Shown one piece after another: positions 31,256 to 37,294 of a stretch of DNA of 37,294 nucleotides; the first letter of the stretch is position 1, and each line of letters opens with the position of its first letter. Made by a program: the position numbers and the translations under genes. The notes below the pieces were generated by a model, which made no database searches, was not told the DNA's origin, and was given only the letters and a program-made list of their open reading frames with translations. The stretch spans positions 1 through 37,294 of the forward strand of contig JACQMO010000015.1 of NCBI GenBank assembly GCA_016203535.1, given 5' to 3'. Source of the DNA: Candidatus Uhrbacteria bacterium (GTDB lineage Bacteria > Patescibacteriota > Patescibacteriia > 2-12-FULL-60-25).

Positions 31256-32725
31256 TCAGCCGCGCTCGAGTTTTTCGAGCGCGAACTTTTGCATGAACGG
31301 CCAGGCGATGGTCGCGTCGCAATGGACCTCGGCGAACTGGCCGTCGAAGTCGAATTTGCGCCAGGTCCCGCCTTCGCGGTAGGTGCAGCCGGAGAGATGG
31401 CCGAGCGACATCGGCGCCGGATCCACGCGGCAGGCGTAGAAGAAGCGACCGGCCGGTTGCTGTTCGCCGAGGCGCGCGTTGTAGATTTCGATGAGCGGCG
31501 CGACGTTCTGCGTGTTGTTGCGCGGGACGCCGCCGCCGATCGTGAAGATCCCGAGCCGCTTCGCCGAGGTCGCGAGGTCGAACAGGACCGCCGTGTCGCG
31601 TTCCTGGTTGAACACGACCGGCGCCCGCCCCTCGCGCACCCGGCGTACGTTGTGCACGAACACGTCGTTCGCGAGCTCCGAATCGGTGAACGCCGGAGTG
31701 ACGACCGGAACGCGCTGCCGGTAGGCGGCCGAGAGGATGGCGCGTTCGCCCGGAAAGTTCTTTTCGAGATACGCGCCGAGGTCCCGGTGGAACCGGCTGG
31801 AGCAGATGTCCTCGCGGCCGTCGTACCCGTCGAGCACTTCGGCCACGATCTTTTCGATGTGGTCGAAGTTTGTTTCCGGCTCGATGGTGTCGGTCACGCG
31901 GTTCAGCCCTTCCGCCGCGAGCGACTCGTCACTGAACTGCGGGTCGTACTTGTAGTGTCGGCAGCCGGAGCCCTCGACGAGGCCGTGCGCCATGAGCGCG
32001 CCGGTCGCGGCGACGTACTTCACGCGGCCGGTCTCGATGAGGTCGGCGACCAGGAGCTGCATCTTCGCGATGGTCATGGCGCCCGAGAGCGTGAGCATCA
32101 CCGTGCACTCCGGATCGCGGAGCATCTTCGTAAGCGTGTGCGCGCCGTGCACGACCTCTTTGCCGACGCCCGTGCAGATCTCGAGCGACGTCATCAGGTC
32201 CCCGACCGACGAGTATTCGCCGCGCACGCTCTCTCTCAAGACATGAAAGAGGATCGGGATGATGAGACTCGGGTCCGAGAACACTACGTCGGGGAAGTGC
32301 CCGTCGCGCACCTGCCCCGGCGTGCACTGGAAGTGGCTGTTCACGAAGATCTTGCGCTCGATCCGGCGGCTGATCTCCTGTTCGAGATAACCGGGGATCG
32401 GGCCGACGATGAGACCGTTGCCCGCCATGACGCCCGACTCGATGAAATGGGTCGCGTAGGTCGGGTGGAACGACGGGGCAAACTTCCGGATGCGGGCGAA
32501 GAAATTCCAGATCTGGTCATCGGGCCGCGCGTCGCAGATGATCTCGACGCGCCGGTTCTCGATGGCCCATTCGGTCAGTGTCTCGGCAACTTCGCCGAGC
32601 ATGCGCGCGCCGAAGGAGCACTGCATCATCCCGTTGACGATGTCGCTCACGGTGGCGCAGGCCTTGAGGTCGAGCGGGGAAAGAGGTTCGAGCTGTTCGA
32701 GGATCGTTTGACCGTTGGGTTTCAC
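31256..32725 (-). CDS. deoxyhypusine-synthase-like enzyme with an extra N-terminal DHS-related half
   Basis: The 489-residue protein is longer than ordinary DHS (about 370). The C-terminal part (about 173-489) is a full DHS-like NAD-binding domain with SLEICTGVG, LTLSGAM, AATGALMAHGLVEGSG, VVTPAFTDSE, FTIGGGVPRNNTQN and GTWRKF. Lys457 occupies the place of the catalytic lysine, and HCDATIAWPF matches the family end. Residues 25-165 look like a shortened, degenerate second copy (CSFGARMLGEVAETL at the start, VVFSDPSLIIPILF at the end) without that lysine. Bacteria have no eIF5A, and bacterial relatives act in polyamine metabolism, so a spermidine-related aminobutyl transfer is likely. GTG start with GGAGG, behind a good promoter. 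Confidence 0.85.
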   Translation of the reverse strand: MKPNGQTILEQLEPLSPLDLKACATVSDIVNGMMQCSFGARMLGEVAETLTEWAIENRRVEIICDARPDDQIWNFFARIRKFAPSFHPTYATHFIESGVMAGNGLIVGPIPGYLEQEISRRIERKIFVNSHFQCTPGQVRDGHFPDVVFSDPSLIIPILFHVLRESVRGEYSSVGDLMTSLEICTGVGKEVVHGAHTLTKMLRDPECTVMLTLSGAMTIAKMQLLVADLIETGRVKYVAATGALMAHGLVEGSGCRHYKYDPQFSDESLAAEGLNRVTDTIEPETNFDHIEKIVAEVLDGYDGREDICSSRFHRDLGAYLEKNFPGERAILSAAYRQRVPVVTPAFTDSELANDVFVHNVRRVREGRAPVVFNQERDTAVLFDLATSAKRLGIFTIGGGVPRNNTQNVAPLIEIYNARLGEQQPAGRFFYACRVDPAPMSLGHLSGCTYREGGTWRKFDFDGQFAEVHCDATIAWPFMQKFALEKLERG

Positions 32726-32760
32726 CTGAAAACCTCCATTGGTGTGAAAGGTGCCGCGGG

Positions 32761-32789
32761 ATCATTGCAGAAAAAGTGCCGTGCGTCAA
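32761..32789 (-). promoter_or_regulatory. promoter of the DHS-like gene
   Basis: TTGACG (32784-32789) and AATGAT (32761-32766) are spaced by 17 nt on the minus strand. The leader is about 30 nt and carries GGAGG before the GTG. A 7-bp hairpin (ACGGGGG/CTCCCGT, about 32788-32804) sits between this and the divergent gene. Confidence 0.75.
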
Positions 32790-32843
32790 CGGGGGTTGCT
32801 CCCGTGAGTATTTTCTCCATGCTACGATGTCGTGCATCAAGAT

Positions 32844-34121
32844 ATGATTAAAAATACCCGTACGCTTGCAACGACCAAACTCCGCCGCGACGCGCTTCGC
32901 GTACTCGATGCGGGACTCCGGGCCATTGATACGCGCAGTGTCGTCGCCGCGAACGTCAAACGCGTCGGGAACCGATTTACGATTTCGGGAAAAACGTTCG
33001 ATCTTCGCGCGTTTGATCATATCTATGTCATCGGGATCGGCAAGGCGGCAGCGGACGCGGGGCAGGAACTTGAGCGGATCCTCGGGGATCGCATTACGAC
33101 CGGCGTGATCCTGGATGTCAAAACCGTCCGGCTGAAACGTTTGAAAAGTCTCGCGGGAACGCACCCCTTCCCGTCTCTCGAAAACATGCGCGCGACCGGT
33201 GAAATCATCGGCATTCTGAAACACGTTGAGGAACACGATCTCGTGATTGCCGTCATTTCGGGCGGCGGATCCGCCCTGCTCTGCTGGCCGTATGAATTGA
33301 AATGCAACCAGCTCGTCCTGCTCACGAAGATGCTCATGCGGAACGGAGCGACGATCCAGGAGATCAACACCGTCCGGAAGCATCTGTCCGAAATCCAGGG
33401 CGGACAATTTGCAAAAATGGTCTATCCCGCGACCGTCGTCGGCCTGCTGTTTTCCGACGTTCCCGGCGACGACCCCGGCATGATCGCGTCCGGTCCGACC
33501 GTGATGGACCTCACGACGAAAAAGGATGCGGCACGCATCATGGCGAAATATGATCTCGCGAGGGCCTGTCGTTTGCCGAACTGCGAACTCCTTGAAACAC
33601 CGAAGGATCCGAAATATTTCCAGCGCGTGACGAATCACATCATCGTGAGCAACGTGCAGGCGCTTGATGCGATGTCCCGCGAAGCGAAGCGGCTCGGATA
33701 TTCTGTTCGGAAGTATTCCCAGAGTCTTTCGGGAGAAGCGCGCGAGGTCGGACGTCTGTTAGCCGGAATTCCGCAACCGGGGGAGATGGTGATTGCCGGT
33801 GGAGAGACGACCGTGACGGTCAAGGGGAAGGGGAAGGGCGGCCGGAATCAGGAAGTCGCTCTTAGCGCGCTCGCCTCGATTTCCGATGACGGGCTCGTCG
33901 CGTCGCTCGCCTCGGACGGAGTTGATAATTCTCCGGCGGCAGGCGCGTTTGTTGACGCGCGGATCCGCGAGCGCGCGAAACGGCTTCGGCTGAACCCCGC
34001 CGCGTTTCTGAATCGCAACGATTCCTACGCGTTTTTCAAACGTGCTGGCGGTCACATCCTCACGGGCGTGACCGGTGCGAACGTGTCAGATCTTTTTCTT
34101 GCCGCCCGCTCGCGTCGTTGA
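32844..34121 (+). CDS. glycerate 2-kinase (GckA/MOFRL family)
   Basis: It phosphorylates D-glycerate to 2-phosphoglycerate, feeding lower glycolysis. The 425 residues have the DUF4147 N-terminal domain (VIGIGKAAADAGQELE, GTHPFPSLENMRAT, AVISGGGSALL with the glycine-rich loop, TVRKHLSEIQGGQFAK) and a C-terminal MOFRL domain (GGETTVTVKGKGKGGRNQEVAL, ASDGVDNSPAAGAF). ATG 32844 is preferred. A GTG 12 nt upstream is only 3 nt from a TACGAT box at 32823-32828, which leaves a leader of about 8 nt for the ATG. It diverges from the DHS-like gene, and its 3' end overlaps the convergent next gene by 36 nt. Confidence 0.9.
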   Translation: MIKNTRTLATTKLRRDALRVLDAGLRAIDTRSVVAANVKRVGNRFTISGKTFDLRAFDHIYVIGIGKAAADAGQELERILGDRITTGVILDVKTVRLKRLKSLAGTHPFPSLENMRATGEIIGILKHVEEHDLVIAVISGGGSALLCWPYELKCNQLVLLTKMLMRNGATIQEINTVRKHLSEIQGGQFAKMVYPATVVGLLFSDVPGDDPGMIASGPTVMDLTTKKDAARIMAKYDLARACRLPNCELLETPKDPKYFQRVTNHIIVSNVQALDAMSREAKRLGYSVRKYSQSLSGEAREVGRLLAGIPQPGEMVIAGGETTVTVKGKGKGGRNQEVALSALASISDDGLVASLASDGVDNSPAAGAFVDARIRERAKRLRLNPAAFLNRNDSYAFFKRAGGHILTGVTGANVSDLFLAARSRR

Positions 34122-34730
34122 TTTTTTCCACTGCGTCAGGGAACCCGCGTCCTGTTCGAGCGGATCCGCGTGGCGAAGCGTCGCGCGTTGGTTCCGCGTG
34201 AGGAGAGGATAGTGTCGGACGTCGCAGAGATATTCCGGCACGTACCACACGTCTTCTTCCGACGTCATCCAGCCGCGCGCGTCGAACCGCGAAAGATCCA
34301 CGGGAAGCGCATACGACCGCAGCGTTTTTTTGCCGTGATTGTCAGTGTACTCATGGAAGTAGGATAAGACGAGTTCGCGGATCGTGCGGTAGACCGGCTC
34401 GCGATAGCGGAGCACTGCGTGGTTCGTTTTTGAAATCGCGCCCCAGTGGCCGTGCTGTTTGAAAACCGCAACGACATGATCGTGGTCGTGCGGCGCGGAG
34501 GTGAGATCGAGCACGAGCGGCCGTTCCCCTTGGAGCCGAAGCGCGAGCGCCGCAAGCATGGCGCCTTCGATGCAGTGCGCCCGCCGCTCGCGCAACACCC
34601 GTCGCGGCGACAGGCAGGTATCTCCCTCCGGCTCGAAGTTGATCGGCAGGTTCTCCAAAAAATCCTGGATTTTTCGCGGCGTATTCAATTTTTTGAGCGT
34701 TGTCATTTCCTCGCGAGTGAGACCGAACAT
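34086..34730 (-). CDS. transglutaminase-like cysteine-protease-fold protein
   Basis: The protein has 214 residues with no signal peptide, so it is cytoplasmic. RRAHCIEGAMLAALAL near residue 51 gives the nucleophile-like Cys at the head of a helix. HDHDHVVAVF near 80 and GHWGAISKTNHAVLRYREPVY near 92 could give His and Asp/Asn partners, as in transglutaminase-like hydrolases. A basic tail ends it (GGKKKI). Substrate unknown. The ATG follows TGC-TATCCT by 6 nt (leaderless). The last 36 nt overlap the end of the glycerate kinase gene on the other strand. A longer open frame upstream, across the divergent promoter, is rejected. Confidence 0.72.
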   Translation of the reverse strand: MFGLTREEMTTLKKLNTPRKIQDFLENLPINFEPEGDTCLSPRRVLRERRAHCIEGAMLAALALRLQGERPLVLDLTSAPHDHDHVVAVFKQHGHWGAISKTNHAVLRYREPVYRTIRELVLSYFHEYTDNHGKKTLRSYALPVDLSRFDARGWMTSEEDVWYVPEYLCDVRHYPLLTRNQRATLRHADPLEQDAGSLTQWKKSTTRAGGKKKI

Positions 34731-34736
34731 GGAAAA

Positions 34737-34745
34737 AGGATAGCA
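34737..34745 (-). promoter_or_regulatory. extended -10 promoter, leaderless start
   Basis: TGC-TATCCT on the minus strand is followed by 6 nt and the ATG at 34730. Confidence 0.55.
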
Positions 34746-34752
34746 CAGGAAA

Positions 34753-34781
34753 TTGACAACGCCTTCGCGAACGCATAGTCT
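34753..34781 (+). promoter_or_regulatory. promoter of the 98-residue gene
   Basis: A perfect -35 TTGACA (34753-34758), a 17-nt spacer and TAGTCT (34776-34781) precede a GGAGGA site and the ATG at 34800. It diverges from the transglutaminase-like gene, with the two -10/-35 regions almost touching. Confidence 0.75.
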
Positions 34782-34799
34782 CCGGGCGGAGGAATTCGT

Positions 34800-35096
34800 A
34801 TGCCTCGAACATTTTCGCCCGCCTGGATCCGGATCGCGGGCAACGCCATGAACATCCGCGCGGGGAAAGACAGCCGCTGGCGGTGCTACGTCAACCATGA
34901 ACCGCCGATTCTCCCGCTCGAGCGGTGGGAGCTCGTCGGATTCGCGACGCCGACGAACGTGGTCCCGGGGACGAACCCGACCGGAGACCGGCTCGGATTG
35001 AACGCCTGGATCGACGTGTTCGGCGCTCTCACGATCAGCGACGACGGCGTCGCGAGCATCCAGCTCATGGACCCGGAGAAGTATCGCCACTCCTGA
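34800..35096 (+). CDS. conserved-looking small soluble protein
   Basis: The protein has 98 residues with no signal peptide or membrane helix. Hydrophobic strands alternate with turns (RWRCYVNHEPPILPLERWELVGFATPT, LGLNAWIDVFGALTISDDGVASIQL), suggesting a small beta fold. I recognise no family. It is well supported as a gene by a consensus promoter, a GGAGGA ribosome binding site 8 nt from the ATG, and a terminator directly after the stop. Confidence 0.7.
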   Translation: MPRTFSPAWIRIAGNAMNIRAGKDSRWRCYVNHEPPILPLERWELVGFATPTNVVPGTNPTGDRLGLNAWIDVFGALTISDDGVASIQLMDPEKYRHS

Positions 35097-35097
35097 C

Positions 35098-35128
35098 GCC
35101 CCCACGCTTTACGCAGCGGGGCTTTTTT
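35098..35128 (+). terminator. intrinsic terminator
   Basis: GCCCC pairs with GGGGC, with a possible inner GCT/AGC pairing, followed by six T. It starts 1 nt after the stop of the 98-residue gene. Confidence 0.75.
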
Positions 35129-35200
35129 GTTATCTTCCCTCCGCCAGCCGCCCGGACCTGTCTCATGTGACGGGTTTCCCCGGGCAATTTGGATATTCCC

Positions 35201-37294
35201 ATGCAAGATAAAATCACCATCAAGGGCGCGCGCGAGCATAATTTGAAAAACATTTCGCTCGAGATTCCGCGCAATAAGATGATCGTATTCACGGGCTTGT
35301 CCGGATCGGGCAAGTCCAGTTTGGCGTTCGATACGATTTTCGCCGAAGGCCAGCGGCGTTACGTCGAATCGCTTTCGGCGTACGCGCGGCAATTCCTTGG
35401 GCAGATGGACAAGCCGGACGTGGACGAAATCGAAGGACTCTCACCGGCCATTTCCATCGACCAGAAAGCGCACAGCGCGAACCCGCGCTCTACCGTCGCG
35501 ACGATCACGGAAATTTACGACTACCTCCGCGTGCTCTATGCGCGCATCGGCCATCCGCACTGTCCCATCGACGGAAAGCCGATCCGAAAGATGACGGTTG
35601 AAGAGATGGTGGATGCGGTGATGAAGCGGACGGCGGAGATCCATTCCATTCCGGCGGAGATCAAGAAGCGGAAAAAGAACGAAGGGGACGAGATCATCAT
35701 CCTCGCGCCGATCGTCCGGGGTCGGAAAGGGGAGTATCACCAACTCCTTCAGGATTTGTATGAGAAGGGATTTCTCGAAGTCCGCCTCGACGGCAAATGG
35801 TATTCGCTCCGGAACCGCGTGCCGCTCGGACGGTACCAGCAGCACACGATCGAGCTCGTCGTCGATCGGATTCCGCTCGCGTGGCCGGTCGAAGGGAACA
35901 AGCAGTTGCAGAGTCGGTTGGCCGAAGCGATCGAAGCTGCGCTCGACCGCGCGGATGACACGGTGATCGCCGTCCTCGACGACGGTTCGGAACACCTCAT
36001 GTCCGCTCGCTTCGCCTGCCCGAAGCACGAATTCGCGTTTCCGGAGATCGAACCGCGGCTGTTCTCGTTCAATTCGCCGTACGGCGCGTGCCCGGCGTGC
36101 AACGGGCTTGGGACGAAATTTCTATTCTCCGAGGAACCATGCGAAGCGTGCGGCGGAAACCGCCTCCGCAAAGAAGCGCTCTTCGTGAATATCGGCGAAA
36201 AAAATATCGTGGAGACCACCGGCATCGACATCGGCGCAGCGCACGCGTTTTTCTCCTCGCTCGACTTGAACGCCACCGAAGCAAAAATCGCCGCGCCGAT
36301 TCTGAAGGAAATCCTGGCGCGCCTCCAGTTCATGCTGGACGTCGGTCTTCATTATCTCACCTTGAACCGGATGGCCGGGTCGCTTTCCGGCGGTGAAGCA
36401 CAACGGATCCGTCTCGCGTCCCAGATCGGCTCGCGGCTCGTCGGCGCGTTGTACGTCCTGGATGAACCGACGATCGGACTCCATCCGCGCGACAACACCA
36501 AGCTGGTCGAGACGCTCGAAAAACTGCGCGACGCGGGAAACACTATCATCGTCGTGGAACATGACCATGACACCATCGCGGCCGCCGATTATCTGGTGGA
36601 CATCGGGCCGGGCGCGGGAAAGCACGGCGGAGAAATCGTCGCGGCCGGTCCCATGCCGAAAATTCTCCAGAACGAACAAAGTCTCACGTGCGAATATCTG
36701 CGCGGGGACAGGGAAATTCCATATCCGAAAAAGCGCCGGCCATCCGCGAAAGAAATCATCACGGTCAAAAAGGCATCGGAGAACAATCTGAAAAACATTA
36801 CGGTGAAGATTCCGCTCAAGCGGTTCGTGTGCGTGACCGGCGTTTCCGGTTCGGGAAAATCCACGCTGCTCATCGACATCCTCTATCGCGCCATGGCAAA
36901 AAAACTTCATGGCTCGACCGTGACGCCCGGGAAGCACGGCGGGATCGAGGGGATCGACTGGCTGGACAAAATCGTGGACGTTGATCAGTCGCCGATTGGC
37001 CGCACGCCGCGCTCGAACCCCGCGACCTACACCGGCATCTGGAATCACGTGCGCGACCTGTTCTCACTCACGCCGGAAGCGCGAATGCGCGGGTACAAGG
37101 TCGGTCGCTTTTCCTTCAACGTGCCCGGCGGGCGCTGCGAACACTGCGAGGGAAACGGGCAGATCGCCATTGAGATGCATTTTTTGCCCACGGTCTACGT
37201 GGCATGCGACGTGTGCAAAGGGAAACGGTTCGACCGCGAAACGCTGGAAGTGACGTACCGCGAAAAGAACATCGCCGACGTTCTCGGGATGACG
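35201..37294 (+). CDS. uvrA: excinuclease ABC subunit A (partial, 3' end outside window)
   Basis: This is the damage-recognition ATPase of nucleotide excision repair, partner of UvrB. About 698 of an expected 900-950 residues are present. Visible are Walker A GLSGSGKSS near 32, RRYVESLSAYARQFLGQ, the ABC signature GSLSGGEAQRIRLA, Walker B LYVLDEPTIGLHPRDN, the second Walker A GVSGSGKST near 550, and the zinc module CEHCEGNGQ...CDVCKGKRF near 646-670. The first zinc module is altered: its first pair reads CPKH rather than C-x2-C, while the second pair CPAC is normal. The ATG at 35201 has no clear Shine-Dalgarno site; a GATATT box ends 3 nt before it. The frame stays open to the window end. Confidence 0.95.
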   Translation, partial: MQDKITIKGAREHNLKNISLEIPRNKMIVFTGLSGSGKSSLAFDTIFAEGQRRYVESLSAYARQFLGQMDKPDVDEIEGLSPAISIDQKAHSANPRSTVATITEIYDYLRVLYARIGHPHCPIDGKPIRKMTVEEMVDAVMKRTAEIHSIPAEIKKRKKNEGDEIIILAPIVRGRKGEYHQLLQDLYEKGFLEVRLDGKWYSLRNRVPLGRYQQHTIELVVDRIPLAWPVEGNKQLQSRLAEAIEAALDRADDTVIAVLDDGSEHLMSARFACPKHEFAFPEIEPRLFSFNSPYGACPACNGLGTKFLFSEEPCEACGGNRLRKEALFVNIGEKNIVETTGIDIGAAHAFFSSLDLNATEAKIAAPILKEILARLQFMLDVGLHYLTLNRMAGSLSGGEAQRIRLASQIGSRLVGALYVLDEPTIGLHPRDNTKLVETLEKLRDAGNTIIVVEHDHDTIAAADYLVDIGPGAGKHGGEIVAAGPMPKILQNEQSLTCEYLRGDREIPYPKKRRPSAKEIITVKKASENNLKNITVKIPLKRFVCVTGVSGSGKSTLLIDILYRAMAKKLHGSTVTPGKHGGIEGIDWLDKIVDVDQSPIGRTPRSNPATYTGIWNHVRDLFSLTPEARMRGYKVGRFSFNVPGGRCEHCEGNGQIAIEMHFLPTVYVACDVCKGKRFDRETLEVTYREKNIADVLGMT

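Noticed and set aside
31232-32851. 539-codon plus-strand open frame opposite the DHS-like gene
   Set aside because: It has an Arg/Glu/His-rich composition, no motifs, and lies exactly over a conserved enzyme.

Overview
This 37.3 kb window looks like a chromosomal piece from an uncultivated bacterium with a compact genome. It is mostly about 60% G+C and densely packed, with many tail-to-tail or 4-nt overlapping genes and no gene-free stretch over 300 bases. The longest, roughly 2920-3215, holds a promoter, tRNA-Pro and a partial tRNA copy. The best guess is a member of the Candidate Phyla Radiation (Patescibacteria). The cues are a surface protein with the 'VYY..GGKRY.FPNEK..FSWY' module common in that group, many tiny membrane proteins and minimal pathways. 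TGA is used as a normal stop, so this is not a code-25 lineage. The placement is an inference, because there is no rRNA here.

Layout: 0-3 kb holds a TM0106-type RecB/DEDD nuclease, a small membrane protein and a YibE/F transporter. 3-4.8 kb holds tRNA-Pro with broken tRNA copies on both sides, then pyrF-pyrE. 4.8-10.8 kb runs from a cysteine-rich exported protein into an envelope block (uppS, an anchored protein, a class B PBP, murF) ending in tRNA-Glu. 11-14.5 kb holds uppP, a MurG-like glycosyltransferase and a short-chain prenyl synthase, so supply, use and recycling of the undecaprenyl carrier are clustered. 14.5-20.2 kb holds a lipoprotein, msrA, a ZIP transporter, a stand-alone amidoligase and an MgtA-type P-ATPase. 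20.2-21.8 kb is a lower-G+C pair: a diiron metallo-beta-lactamase-fold protein and a soluble histidine kinase. 21.8-28 kb holds small membrane proteins, a VIT1-type metal transporter, a glycosidase-like lipoprotein, a DEAD-box helicase, an MFS permease and PlsC. 28-31.2 kb is a lower-G+C stretch with a secreted surface protein, small genes, tRNA-Trp and an HTH/LAGLIDADG-like gene whose stop codon lies inside the tRNA. 31.2-37.3 kb holds a deoxyhypusine-synthase-like enzyme, glycerate 2-kinase, a transglutaminase-like protein and the first part of uvrA.

The most striking global signal is transcriptional. About half of the gene starts carry a -10 box (often TGn-TATACT) whose last base lies only 5-9 nt before the start codon, which predicts leaderless mRNAs. 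Genes inside operons or behind full -35/-10 promoters have GGAGG-type ribosome binding sites instead. Several start codons below were chosen on this basis.
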